DNA of 64,000 bases from Nocardia beijingensis NBRC 16342 (lineage in GTDB: Bacteria > Actinomycetota > Actinomycetes > Mycobacteriales > Mycobacteriaceae), in contig NZ_BDBC01000018.1 of assembly GCF_001612785.1 (NCBI RefSeq), forward strand, positions 1-64,000, read 5' to 3'. Position numbers and translations under genes: made by a program. Positions 44,690 to 52,877 of this stretch are shown here, piece by piece (position 1 is the first letter of the stretch; every line of letters begins with the position of its first letter). The notes under the pieces are model-generated. The model did not search any database. It saw nothing but the letters and a program-made list of their open reading frames with translations, and had not been told where the DNA came from.

Positions 44690-45670
44690 TTACTGACGAG
44701 CGAGCGCGGCGCCGGAGCCTGTCGATGTCCCGGCTCGCGCGGTCTCGCCGTCCACTCCCCCGCGCAGGGGCGACGCGGGCCGCGGGCGGTAGGCCAGACA
44801 GGCCGCCGACGCGCCGTCCACGGCCAGGAAGACCACTGTGCGTGCGGTGTCCAGCAGGCCCGTTCGCAGTGCGTGGAGGTAGGCGTGCACGGGACCGGCG
44901 GTGTAGGGATCTCCGATACCGGCGTCGAAACCGACGACCGACCGCACCGGGATGGCCAGCGACTCGGCCAGCCGGGTGCGGAAGCCCGCATCCTGGTCGG
45001 GAGCCAGCAGCAGCGCGTCTCCGTCGGCGAAGCGGTCGCGGGCGAGCCCTTCGCTGTCCAGGCAGGCGCGCACCACCGTGGCCGCCGAGTCCACCCGGTC
45101 CTCCGCACCGGTACGCACGCAGATGGCGCTGCGGCCGTCGGCGCCGACGTCGTTCAGCGGCACATAGGCGATCGGGCCGACCGGGCCGGTGGTGTCACGC
45201 GTGTGCAGCCGCCCGAATCCTTTTGCGGCGGGCGAGGTTCCCAGCAGCAGCGCGGCTCCGCTGGCGCTGTAGGGGAAATCGGCGACGTGGCGCTCGGTCG
45301 AGGGATGGGCGTCACCCGCGACGAGCAACGCGTACCGCACCGTGCCGGTGGCAAGGAAGGTGTCGGCGGTCGCGATGGCGTGCAGCAGGCCGCAGGCGCC
45401 GTGCATCAGGTCGAAGGACAGTACCGGGACACGCCCGGCCGCGTAGGTCAGGCCGAGGCCGATCCGCTTCTGGATGAGGGCCGACACCGCGGGCTCGGAG
45501 ATGTTGCTGTCCCGGAAGACACCCGCGTTGACCAGCATCCCGATCTCGTGCAGGCCGACCTCCGAGCGCTGCACGCAGGCCAGCGCCGCGCGGGTGGCCA
45601 GTTCGAGGTAGCTGCCGGTGTCGAGGTCGCGGTTCGTCGCGGCCGAGACGATCGTCGTCGCCATGCTCAT
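44690..45670 (-). CDS. KAS III-like thiolase-fold protein, degenerate subunit
   Basis: The 326-residue thiolase-fold protein keeps a cysteine in LMHGACGLLHA (~93). The HQxN-type histidine region reads APDQDAGFRTRL, and the asparagine loop reads GIGDPYTAGPVHA, so both catalytic His and Asn are replaced. Its start (GTG or ATG near 45670) overlaps the upstream KAS III gene by 4 bp. A heterodimeric pair with one altered subunit, comparable to PqsBC, is a reasonable model. Product unknown. Confidence 0.72.
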   Translation of the reverse strand: MSMATTIVSAATNRDLDTGSYLELATRAALACVQRSEVGLHEIGMLVNAGVFRDSNISEPAVSALIQKRIGLGLTYAAGRVPVLSFDLMHGACGLLHAIATADTFLATGTVRYALLVAGDAHPSTERHVADFPYSASGAALLLGTSPAAKGFGRLHTRDTTGPVGPIAYVPLNDVGADGRSAICVRTGAEDRVDSAATVVRACLDSEGLARDRFADGDALLLAPDQDAGFRTRLAESLAIPVRSVVGFDAGIGDPYTAGPVHAYLHALRTGLLDTARTVVFLAVDGASAACLAYRPRPASPLRGGVDGETARAGTSTGSGAALARQ

Positions 45671-46716
45671 GCCGCCAGACGGGAGATCGTCGCGGCGAGA
45701 TATCCGGAGACGATTCCGGAGGCCGCGGGGATCATGAGCACTTTGGATCCCTTCGGGATCTTCTGTCGCGCGAGATGCTCGTGCAGCACGAGGAAATGGG
45801 AGGTCGAAGCGGTGTTGCCGTAGTCGTGCAGCACGTTGAGGGCCTGCGGCATCGGCGTGCCGAAATGCCGTTCGGTCAGATCCGAGATGTACTCGATGGC
45901 AGGCGCGCTGAACTGGTGATGAATCCAGTAGTCGTATTTCTCGCTCTCCCAGGTGCGTCCGGTCTCGGCGAGGAAGTCGGCCATCCGGTCGATGCCCTGC
46001 CGGTAGCGGGCTTCGTTCTGCATGGCGCGGTTGTCGGTGTACATCGCGATGCCGCCGGTGCGGTCGCTGGGCATGCCGATGCAGTGCTCGGCGCCGTCTG
46101 CCGCGGTCATCAGCTCGACGTAGTGCAGTTCGTCGTCATCGTCGCCGCGGTCGTCGAGCACGACCGCGACCGCCGCGTCCCCGACCGTCAGCGCCGCGAA
46201 TTGCGGGTCGTAGGGTTTGCTGATCTCGCGCAGCGCCGTCTCGGCGATCGGCGTGATCTGCTCCCCGCTGACCACCAGCCCGTTGCGCACCGCGCCGGCT
46301 TTGATCATGCGATCGAGCACCATCACCCCGGTGATCATCCCGGCGCACGCGTTGGACACATCGAAGTGCCTGGCCGCGTTCGCGCCGATGGCATTGCCGA
46401 GCATGAGCGCGAAAGATGGTGCGTAACAGAAGATCCCCGCGCCGCGGGTACGCGTGATGGAGGCCGAGATGACGACGTCCAGTTCGTCGGCCCGGTAGCC
46501 GGAATGCCACAGGCAGTCCTCGATCGCGTGCAATGCCAGCTCGAAGGACGATTCGTACCGGTCCGGATCCGAGTCGTAGACACGCCGGTTCTTGATCCCG
46601 GTGATGCGCTCCAGATCCAGCGATCTCGGCACGGCCAGCTGGGCGATCAGGTCTTCGGTGGAGCGGACGGTCGCCGGCGTGTACGCGCCGATCGACTCGA
46701 AACGAGTACGAAGCAT
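45667..46716 (-). CDS. KAS III (FabH-like) 3-oxoacyl-ACP synthase family protein
   Basis: The 349-residue enzyme has an intact Cys-His-Asn triad: SNACAGMITG (~116-118), YWIHHQFSAPAIEYI (~263) and LHDYGNTASTSHF (~295). KAS III enzymes condense acyl-CoA starters with malonyl-ACP or transfer acyl groups. An upstream GGGGAGC supports the ATG at 46716. The next gene is a second, catalytically altered thiolase-fold protein with 4-bp coupling. No ACP or other fatty-acid genes are adjacent, so a specialised acyl transfer or head-to-head condensation role is possible. Confidence 0.85.
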   Translation of the reverse strand: MLRTRFESIGAYTPATVRSTEDLIAQLAVPRSLDLERITGIKNRRVYDSDPDRYESSFELALHAIEDCLWHSGYRADELDVVISASITRTRGAGIFCYAPSFALMLGNAIGANAARHFDVSNACAGMITGVMVLDRMIKAGAVRNGLVVSGEQITPIAETALREISKPYDPQFAALTVGDAAVAVVLDDRGDDDDELHYVELMTAADGAEHCIGMPSDRTGGIAMYTDNRAMQNEARYRQGIDRMADFLAETGRTWESEKYDYWIHHQFSAPAIEYISDLTERHFGTPMPQALNVLHDYGNTASTSHFLVLHEHLARQKIPKGSKVLMIPAASGIVSGYLAATISRLAA

Positions 46717-46794
46717 GCTCCCCTGCTTTCCGCTTCAGTCGGCATCGATGGTCGTGTTGCTTCGCGACAACGGTGTCGCCGGTCGTGCGTGCGC

Positions 46795-47643
46795 CTACCC
46801 GGTGAGTCCGACCAGGGACGCGCTGACTTCACACAGTCGCTGCCCGAGCGCGTCGTCCTGCGCGAGACGCGACGGAGCCTTGACGCGGCTGTTCTGGAAG
46901 TAGCAGCCGCTCACGGCGGCGACTTCCGGATCGGTGGCCAGGTAGGTCAGCGCTCGTCCGCCCTCGGCGGCGGAGATCATGAACAATCGCTTGGCGAGCG
47001 CCACGAACGGTTGCCCGAACCATGGCATCGCGTCCCAGATTCCGGTCGCCACGGCGCCGGGGTGGAAGGCGTTGACCGTGACGCCGGTTCCGGCCAGCCG
47101 CCGCGCCAGCGCCCGGGTGTAGAGGACGTTCGCCAGCTTGGAGCGGCTGTATGCCTTCTCCCCCGAATATCCGTGCCGGAAGCCCAGATCCGCGAAATCC
47201 ATCGTGGCGCCGAATTGCAGGACCGACGAGGTGAACACGATGCGTGACGGGGCGCTGCGCACCATCAGATCCGTCAGCAGTTCGGTGAGCAGGAAGCCAC
47301 CGAGATGATTGACCGCGAACGTGGCCTCGATGCCGTCCACGGTCTCGGTGCGGGTCTTGTGGTAGCCGCCCGCGTTGTTGGCCAGCACATCCAGCCGGTC
47401 GTATCCGGCCAGAACCTGCTTCGCCAGCTGCCTGACCGACGCCTGCGACGCGAAATCGCACTCCAGTGTGTCGACTCCGGCCGCCCCCGCGCCCCGGACC
47501 AGCTCCGCCGCGGTGGCGAGCTTCTCCGGATTCCGCCCGACCAAGACGAGCCGATTCCCCTGCGCCGCCAGCTGCTGAGCCGACTCCAGCCCGATACCCG
47601 ATGTCGCCCCCGTGATCAGGATTGTCCGCACAGCCGACACCAT
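46795..47643 (-). CDS. Short-chain dehydrogenase/reductase (retinol-dehydrogenase-like)
   Basis: The 282-residue classical SDR begins VRTILITGATSGIGLESAQQL (NAD(P) motif). It has NNAGGYHKTRTETVDGIEATFAVNHLG, a catalytic Ser in VFTSSVLQFG and YSRSKLAN (Tyr-Lys). The pattern resembles the RDH11/12-like bacterial branch. The ATG at 47643 was taken from the domain start; an ATG 13 codons upstream (47682) is possible. It lies 78 bp upstream of the KAS III pair on the same strand. Confidence 0.85.
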   Translation of the reverse strand: MVSAVRTILITGATSGIGLESAQQLAAQGNRLVLVGRNPEKLATAAELVRGAGAAGVDTLECDFASQASVRQLAKQVLAGYDRLDVLANNAGGYHKTRTETVDGIEATFAVNHLGGFLLTELLTDLMVRSAPSRIVFTSSVLQFGATMDFADLGFRHGYSGEKAYSRSKLANVLYTRALARRLAGTGVTVNAFHPGAVATGIWDAMPWFGQPFVALAKRLFMISAAEGGRALTYLATDPEVAAVSGCYFQNSRVKAPSRLAQDDALGQRLCEVSASLVGLTG

Positions 47644-47909
47644 GCCACAGAAGTTGCCTCGAAGATTGCTGACACGAGCCATCGGACCGAGATTTCCCTC
47701 GGAAGGTCTCTGATCATCGCGGACCAGGAGCCGAAGCCGGTGCGCGATATTCGCCCATCGGGTCTCGACGGTAGCTGTCAGAGCCATTCGACGTGGCGGG
47801 CGCAAGGTTCCGCAGTGCGCCCTCGACGAGCCGGATGTCGGCGGGGCCGCTGCGGTCAGCAGGGTGCGCGCGCTGCCGTCCGCGGCCCCGGCTTCGCTTC
47901 GGCGCGTCG

Positions 47910-48263
47910 TCAGTGGGTGCAAACGCGTTCGATCAGGGCGACCACCTCCGCGGGGTTGTCGACCTGGAGGACCAGTCGCGCGTAGCGTTCGTCGGCCAGC
48001 TCGACGACCACGGCCTTGCCGGGGTCACGCACATCCCAGAACACGCGCTCGCCGTCGATGTGGAAAGTTCCAGCGGTGATCACACCGGGCAGGTAAGTGC
48101 CGGGCGCTCGAACGCCTTTGCGCTCTCCGCCGATTCCCGGATCGATCGTGGCGCCGCGGACATTCGTCAGCGGGATCACCAAACGGCTTTTCAAGGCCCA
48201 GAGTTTGTCCAGGCCTTTCAACCGGACCACCAGATCGGTACCCGCGATAGTGATCTCGGCCAT
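47910..48263 (-). CDS. Conserved PH-like small protein
   Basis: The 117-residue beta-rich protein has TDLVVRLKGLDKLWALKSRLVIPLTNVRGATIDPG, a cis pattern seen in actinobacterial PH-like domain proteins, and a C-terminal helix (PAEVVALIERV). It follows the TetR gene directly (stop and start 1 nt apart, GGAG site), so it forms a two-gene operon with its probable regulator. No biochemical function is assigned. Confidence 0.7.
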   Translation of the reverse strand: MAEITIAGTDLVVRLKGLDKLWALKSRLVIPLTNVRGATIDPGIGGERKGVRAPGTYLPGVITAGTFHIDGERVFWDVRDPGKAVVVELADERYARLVLQVDNPAEVVALIERVCTH

Positions 48264-48264
48264 G

Positions 48265-48771
48265 TCATTCTCCTTCTGTCGTCGCTACGGTCCGGCCGGT
48301 CGTTTCGGCCGCGAAGTCGGCGATCGCCTCGCCCGCCCGTGCCCGCACTCGAAGTCCCAGCAATGTCGCTGTCGGCACCGTCCCATCGCGCCCCGGCGCC
48401 GCGGTACAGCTGTCGAGTTCGGCGAACGCGCCTCTCACCTCGGCCGCGATCTCCGGATCGGCGCTGCCCTGCTCGATCGCCGCCATCAGCAGCAGGTCCA
48501 GGGCGCCGATCTCTTCGGAAGCCACTGCGGCGCAGAGGGTACGGAGCGAATCGTCGGCGGACAGCGCGTGCCGCAACTGCCCGCGCGCGGCCCGCAATGC
48601 CCGGAGATAGAGCCCTCGTTTGCTGCCGAACGTGCGATACAAGCTGTGGCGGTGGATGCCCAGCTCACCGACGAGGTCGTCGATCGACACGGCGTCGAAG
48701 CCGCGGCGGGCGAACAGTCGCGCCGCCGACTCGACGACCGTCTCCTCATCGAACGCTCTCGGCCGTGGCAT
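48265..48771 (-). CDS. TetR-family repressor
   Basis: The 168-residue protein begins MPRPRAFDEETVVESAARLFARRGFDAVSIDDLVGELGIHRHSLYRTFGSKRGLYL, a standard TetR helix-turn-helix. The ligand domain is short. A start 6 codons upstream (48789) is also possible and falls inside the inverted repeat 48787-48826. The downstream PH-like gene is coupled. Confidence 0.85.
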   Translation of the reverse strand: MPRPRAFDEETVVESAARLFARRGFDAVSIDDLVGELGIHRHSLYRTFGSKRGLYLRALRAARGQLRHALSADDSLRTLCAAVASEEIGALDLLLMAAIEQGSADPEIAAEVRGAFAELDSCTAAPGRDGTVPTATLLGLRVRARAGEAIADFAAETTGRTVATTEGE

Positions 48772-48786
48772 GGTGCCACGGTAGGA

Positions 48787-48826
48787 CATATGGGAATGTT
48801 CAGTCAAGAACGACCGTTCCCATATG
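48787..48826. promoter_or_regulatory. Nested inverted repeat, TetR operator candidate
   Basis: CATATGGGAA (48787-48796) and TTCCCATATG (48817-48826) are perfect complements with a 20-bp spacer. Inside, GTTC (48798-48801) and GAAC (48808-48811) form a second inverted pair. It lies just upstream of, and partly over, the TetR start region. Confidence 0.7.
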
Positions 48827-48922
48827 CTTATGCCAGTGACAAGTGGGGCTGAGGGCACGTCCCTCCGACGATCTTCGCCGGACGTCACGGCCGCCAGGCT
48901 CGGGAGGCCGGTCGGTGGAACC

Positions 48923-48931
48923 GGGTATGGT
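48923..48931 (+). promoter_or_regulatory. -10 element upstream of the leader ORF
   Basis: GGGTAT (48923-48928) overlaps TATGGT (48926-48931). The second lies 7 bp before the ATG at 48939, the spacing of leaderless promoters. GGGTAT resembles a SigF/SigB -10, but no GTTT is found at the right distance. Confidence 0.4.
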
Positions 48932-48938
48932 TAGCTCT

Positions 48939-48992
48939 ATGAACACTCAAAGGTTGCGAATCTGCCGCGATTTGTGTGTTGTGATGTTGTGA
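48939..48992 (+). CDS. Leaderless 17-residue leader peptide coupled to the STAS gene
   Basis: The frame encodes MNTQRLRICRDLCVVML and stops at TGA 48990-48992. TATGGT sits 7 bp before its ATG, so the transcript probably starts at or next to the ATG. Its stop overlaps the GTG of the STAS gene by 4 bp (GTGA). The STAS start has no ribosome binding site of its own, so it would be translated by ribosomes finishing this peptide. Two cysteines (9 and 13) and three arginines are notable in so short a peptide and recall cysteine-sensing leader peptides of actinobacteria. Confidence 0.5.
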   Translation: MNTQRLRICRDLCVVML

Positions 48993-49369
48993 CCAATACT
49001 TCCGGAGACGCGTATCCCCTCGCGGACACGATGACCACCACGGTCGCGGCCCGCGACGGTGCGACGGTGCTGACGGTGGCCGGCGAGGTCGATCTGGCGA
49101 CGGCGCCTGCGCTGGAGAACGCGATCGATGCCATCCTCAGCGGCAAACCCGCGGCCCTGATCATCGACCTGACCGAGGTCAGCTTCCTCGCCTCGGCGGG
49201 CATGGCCACGCTCGTGGCGGCCCATCAGCGCGCTGGCTCGACCACCGCGATCGCCGTCGTCGCCGAGGGGCCCGCCACCAGCAGACAGCTGAAGATGACC
49301 AGCCTGGATCAGGTGTTCGCGCTGCATTCGACGCTGGACGACGCGCTGGCGTCGCTGCGCCAGAGCTGA
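48989..49369 (+). CDS. STAS anti-anti-sigma factor (RsbV/SpoIIAA-like)
   Basis: The 126-residue protein is a single STAS domain: TTVAARDGATVLTVAGEVDLATAPALENAI, then AALIIDLTEVSFLASAGMATLVAA, with the phosphorylatable serine in FLASAG. Such proteins, when dephosphorylated, bind and remove an RsbW-type anti-sigma factor. The GTG at 48989 overlaps a leader ORF; an ATG at 49031 is the alternative start. It stands alone but is a candidate partner for the phosphatase/kinase fusion of the stressosome operon in this window. Confidence 0.82.
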   Translation: MTNTSGDAYPLADTMTTTVAARDGATVLTVAGEVDLATAPALENAIDAILSGKPAALIIDLTEVSFLASAGMATLVAAHQRAGSTTAIAVVAEGPATSRQLKMTSLDQVFALHSTLDDALASLRQS

Positions 49370-49418
49370 CTCACGCCGCTGCCGCCGTCGCACCCGTCGA
49401 CGGCGGCAGCGCCATTTC

Positions 49419-50456
49419 TCAGACCAGTTCGCGCAGCTGTTCGATGAGCTTGACGCGCTCGGCGGCGGTGGCCGCCATCGGGACAACGTTCAACACCGTG
49501 ACGCCCGCTTCCTTGAAGGCGGCGACCCGCTCCTTGACGTATCCGGCCGAGCCGACCAGGGAGATGTCCCGCACCAGCTGATCCGGAACCGCCTTGGTGG
49601 CGGCCTCCTTCTCCCCCGCCAGGTACAGCTCCTGGATGCGGTCGGCCTCGGCGCCGTAGCCGTACTTGGTGGCCAGAGTGTGGTAGAAGTTCTTGCCCTT
49701 GGCGCCCATGCCGCCGATGTAGAGCGCCAGATGCGGCTTCACGAACTCCAGCAGCGGTTCGACGTTGTCCCCGATGGCCAGGGCCGGGCCGGCGTACACG
49801 TCCAGCTCGCCCAGGGCCGGGTCGCGCTTGGCGAGCCCCGCGGTGAGCGAATCGGCCCACACATCCTTCGCCTTCTCCGGCAGGAAGAAGATCGGCTGCC
49901 AGCCCTCGGCGATCTCGGCGGCCAGTTCCACGTTCTTCGGCCCGAGCGCGGCCAGCAGCACCGGGATGCGTTCGCGCACCGGGTGGTTGATCAGCTTGAG
50001 CGGCTTGCCGAGGCCGGTGCCCTGCCCCTCGGGCAACGGGATCTGGTAGTACTTGCCCTGGTATTCCAGGCGCTCGCGCCGCCACACCTTCCGGCAGATC
50101 TCCACCAGCTCCCTGGTGCGGCCGATCGGCGCGTCGTAGGGCACGCCGTGGAAGCCCTCGATCACCTGCGGACCCGATGCGCCGAGGCCGAGCACGTAGC
50201 GCCCGTCGGAGACGAAGTCCAGGCCCGCCGCGGTCATGGCGGTCAGGCTCGGGGTGCGCGTGTAGAGCTGCAGGATGCCGGAGGCCAGCTGCAGGCGCGT
50301 GGTCTTGGCGGCCAGGTAGCCGAGTGCGCTCACCGCGTCGAACGAGTACGCCTCGGGCACGAACACGATGTCCAGGCCCGCCCGCTCGAGGTCGGCGACT
50401 TCGGCCGCCGCCTCTGTGAAGCCCCCCGAGTAGTTGATGCTCAATCCGATCCGCAT
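49419..50456 (-). CDS. LLM-class F420-dependent oxidoreductase (TIGR03559-like)
   Basis: The 345-residue luciferase-like protein opens with MRIGLSINYSGGFTEAAAEVADLERAGLDIVFVPEAYSFDA. It contains GRYVLGLGASGPQVIEGFHG, GKYYQIPLPEGQGTGLGKPLKLI and LLAALGPKNVELAAEIAEGW, matching mycobacterial F420-linked LLM enzymes. Substrate unknown. The start at 50456 follows from this conserved N-terminus; a start 5 codons upstream is possible. It is divergent from the cyclodeaminase gene. Confidence 0.88.
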   Translation of the reverse strand: MRIGLSINYSGGFTEAAAEVADLERAGLDIVFVPEAYSFDAVSALGYLAAKTTRLQLASGILQLYTRTPSLTAMTAAGLDFVSDGRYVLGLGASGPQVIEGFHGVPYDAPIGRTRELVEICRKVWRRERLEYQGKYYQIPLPEGQGTGLGKPLKLINHPVRERIPVLLAALGPKNVELAAEIAEGWQPIFFLPEKAKDVWADSLTAGLAKRDPALGELDVYAGPALAIGDNVEPLLEFVKPHLALYIGGMGAKGKNFYHTLATKYGYGAEADRIQELYLAGEKEAATKAVPDQLVRDISLVGSAGYVKERVAAFKEAGVTVLNVVPMAATAAERVKLIEQLRELV

Positions 50457-50604
50457 GGCACTCAACATAACGGCGGGTATGTCCCGGCCGCGCACCGGCC
50501 ACGGGGGAAGGCCCGGCAAGGCGTGGTCACCACCGAGCGAACGGCGCCACGGGGTAGCGTCTACTCGTAGACCAACCTCGCCGTAAACGAAAGGCAACAC
50601 CCTC

Positions 50605-51264
50605 GTGTCGCAGACCAGCTCGTCGTCCACGGAAACTGCGCCGTCCTTCGGCGGGGCCGCCCTGGCGCAGTATCTGAGCGATCTGGCCGCCAAGATTCCC
50701 GCACCGGGCGGCGGCGCGGTGGCCGCGCTGCACGCCGCCCAAGCCGCCGCGCTGGTCGCGATGGTCGCGCGCTACACCACGCGCGCCAAGGACGCCGAGA
50801 ACCGGCCGGTGATCGATCGGATCATCGAGGCCGCCGACGCGGCCCGCGAGCGCGCGCTCGCGCTGGCCGACGCCGACGCCGCCGCGTTCACGGCCGTCGG
50901 CGCCGCCTACAAGCTGCCCAAGGACACCCCGGAGGAGCTCGCCGCCCGCACCGCGTCGATCAACGCCGCGCTGATCGAGGCCGCCCGGGTGCCCGCCGCC
51001 GTCGTCGACGAGGCGGACGAGGTGCTGTCGCTGGCGGCGGAGCTGTTGCCGATCGGGAACCCGAACGTCGTCACCGACATCGGCGCCGCCGCCGACGCCT
51101 GCCGCGCCGCCGCGACCTCCTCCCAGCTCAACATCGAGATCAACGTGGCATCGCTGCCCGCCGCCGAGGGCGACCGGTTCGCCGCGGTCCTGGTGCGCAT
51201 CGATGAGCTCACCGCGCGGGCGGACGCGATGCACGCCGACGTCCTGCACGCCGTGCGGAGCTGA
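50605..51264 (+). CDS. Cyclodeaminase/cyclohydrolase family protein (FTCD C-terminal-like)
   Basis: The 219-residue helical protein has YLSDLAAKIPAPGGGAVAALHAAQAAALVAMVARYT at the N-terminus, the PGGG folate-site signature. NPNVVTDIGAAADACRAAATSSQLNIEIN near the C-terminus is also diagnostic. Members remove ammonia from formiminotetrahydrofolate or hydrolyse methenyl-THF. With folD 4 kb downstream this hints at one-carbon metabolism, though the two are not an operon. The GTG at 50605 follows AAAGG by 10 nt. Confidence 0.88.
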   Translation: MSQTSSSSTETAPSFGGAALAQYLSDLAAKIPAPGGGAVAALHAAQAAALVAMVARYTTRAKDAENRPVIDRIIEAADAARERALALADADAAAFTAVGAAYKLPKDTPEELAARTASINAALIEAARVPAAVVDEADEVLSLAAELLPIGNPNVVTDIGAAADACRAAATSSQLNIEINVASLPAAEGDRFAAVLVRIDELTARADAMHADVLHAVRS

Positions 51265-51297
51265 CCCGCTCGCCGGGACGTCCGCGTCCCGGCGCCG

Positions 51298-52200
51298 TCA
51301 GGCGGGCGGGTCCCACGCGACCAGCACGATCTTTCCGCGCACCCGCCCCGACTCGCTGAGTTCGTGCGCCTTCGCGGCGTCCGCCAGCGGCAGCACCTGG
51401 TCGATGGTCGCGCGCAGATGACCGCGCTCGACCATCGTGGTGATCTCGCGCAGCGACACCCCGGACGGTTCGACATAGAACCGCTCGTAACGCGGGTCGC
51501 CTTCCGCATCCGAGCCCTGGGTGTCGATCAACCTGCCGTCGGGGCGGAGCACCGGAAGCGAGCGGGCGCCGTACGCGCCGCCGACCAGGTCGAGCACGAT
51601 ATCCACTTCGCGCACGGCGGCGGCGAAATCCACTGCGGTGTAGTCGATCACCTCGTCCGCGCCGAGCCCGCGCAGGTACTCGTGATTGGCCGCGCGCGCG
51701 GTGCCGATCACGTACGCGCCGCGATGGCGGGCTATCTGTACCGCCAGGTGCCCGACGCCGCCCGCGGCCGCGTGCACCAGCAGACGGTGCCCGGCGCCGA
51801 GCGCGGCCAGCGCCTGCCACGCGGTCAGCGCCGCCGTCGGCAGTGCGGCGGCGTGCACCAGGTCGACGTTCCCCGGCTTCGGCGCCAGCGTATCCGCCCG
51901 CGCCACCACGTATTCCGCGTTCGCGCCGCCGAACACCATGCCGTACACCGGATCACCGATCGCGAACCGGTCCACGCCGGGTCCGAGTTCGGCTACGACA
52001 CCCGATACGTCCAGTCCCAGCGTCAGCGGGGGATCACCCAGCTTCCCGACCAGTCCGGCGCGCACTTTCCAGTCGGCGGCGTTCACGCTGGTCGCGGCGA
52101 CCCGCACCAGCACCTCCCCTGGACCCGGCCGCGGCCGGTCCACCTCGACCACTTGCAGCACTTCCGGGCCACCGAACGCGTATTGCGTGATTGCGAGCAT
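51298..52200 (-). CDS. Zinc-free NADP-dependent quinone reductase-like MDR oxidoreductase
   Basis: The 300-residue medium-chain dehydrogenase/reductase of the quinone-reductase type has GPEVLQVVEVDRPRPGPGEVLVRV, LGLDVSGVVAELGPGVDRF and the NADP Rossmann motif HAAAGGVGHLAVQIARHRGA; zinc-ligand residues are absent. It should reduce quinones or enones. No ribosome binding site is seen; CAGAAT lies 6 bp before the ATG, so a leaderless transcript is possible. An HxlR regulator is divergent across 66 bp. Confidence 0.9.
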   Translation of the reverse strand: MLAITQYAFGGPEVLQVVEVDRPRPGPGEVLVRVAATSVNAADWKVRAGLVGKLGDPPLTLGLDVSGVVAELGPGVDRFAIGDPVYGMVFGGANAEYVVARADTLAPKPGNVDLVHAAALPTAALTAWQALAALGAGHRLLVHAAAGGVGHLAVQIARHRGAYVIGTARAANHEYLRGLGADEVIDYTAVDFAAAVREVDIVLDLVGGAYGARSLPVLRPDGRLIDTQGSDAEGDPRYERFYVEPSGVSLREITTMVERGHLRATIDQVLPLADAAKAHELSESGRVRGKIVLVAWDPPA

Positions 52201-52221
52201 GCGCCGATTCTGGCGGCAGAT

Positions 52222-52245
52222 GGTACCTTTCGGAAAGAAGGCACC
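52222..52245. promoter_or_regulatory. HxlR-type operator in the divergent promoter
   Basis: GGTACCTT (52222-52229) and AAGGCACC (52238-52245) form an inverted repeat with one mismatch and an 8-bp spacer. GGTACC recurs just before the HxlR start codon. HxlR regulators commonly bind such sites near divergent oxidoreductase genes. Confidence 0.6.
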
Positions 52246-52266
52246 TTTTCGATACCGAGGTACCCA

Positions 52267-52701
52267 ATGGATACTGTCTGTGACCGGCTCGCGGCCGGCA
52301 ACCTGGTCGACAACTACCTCCACCACTGCCCCGCACGCGAAGTGCTGACCGTGCTCGCCGACAAGTGGGTGATGCTGGTGCTCGGTGTGCTGCGCGGCCA
52401 CGACGGGCCGATCCGCTTCAACGAATTGCGTCGCCGCTTGGACGGCATCACCCAGAAGATGCTCACCCGAACCTTGCGAGACCTGGAGCGCGAGGGCCTG
52501 GTGCGCCGTGCGGTCTATCCCACGGTGCCGCCGCGGGTGGAGTATTCGCTCACCGAGATGGGCGCGAGCATCGGTGCGATCACCCACGCCATGGGCGTGT
52601 GGGCCGTCGAGCATCAGGACCGGATACTCGCCGCCCGTGCGGATTTCGACGCGCGAGCGGCGGCTCCGCCGGAACCGGTGCCATCCGGCGGATCGCGCTG
52701 A
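52267..52701 (+). CDS. HxlR-family transcriptional regulator
   Basis: The 144-residue winged-helix protein has the HxlR hallmark CPAREVLTVLADKWVMLVLGVLRGHDGPIRFNELRRRLDGITQKMLTRTLRDLEREGLVRRAVYPTVPPRVEYSLTEMG, with cysteines at positions 5 and 21 that could sense thiol stress or electrophiles. GAGG precedes the ATG at 52267 at good spacing. It most likely controls the divergent quinone reductase. Confidence 0.9.
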   Translation: MDTVCDRLAAGNLVDNYLHHCPAREVLTVLADKWVMLVLGVLRGHDGPIRFNELRRRLDGITQKMLTRTLRDLEREGLVRRAVYPTVPPRVEYSLTEMGASIGAITHAMGVWAVEHQDRILAARADFDARAAAPPEPVPSGGSR

Positions 52702-52877
52702 CCGGCGCCGGCTCGGAAAAGCACCCGTTTCGATTCGGCTCGGCCGGGTAAGCGGCCAATGATGGGCGTGCTCCCCGAGCACAACCGGACTGCGGACCGG
52801 TTCTATCCGTGGCCGAGTTGATCATGGGGGCTTAGACTGTTCCTTGCCTACCACACCAGCTCGAAGGGGTGGACGCC

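Noticed and set aside
48902..48928. Full SigF/SigB promoter before the STAS leader ORF
   Set aside because: GGGTAT is present but no GTTT-like -35 occurs 14-18 bp upstream, so only a -10 element is claimed.
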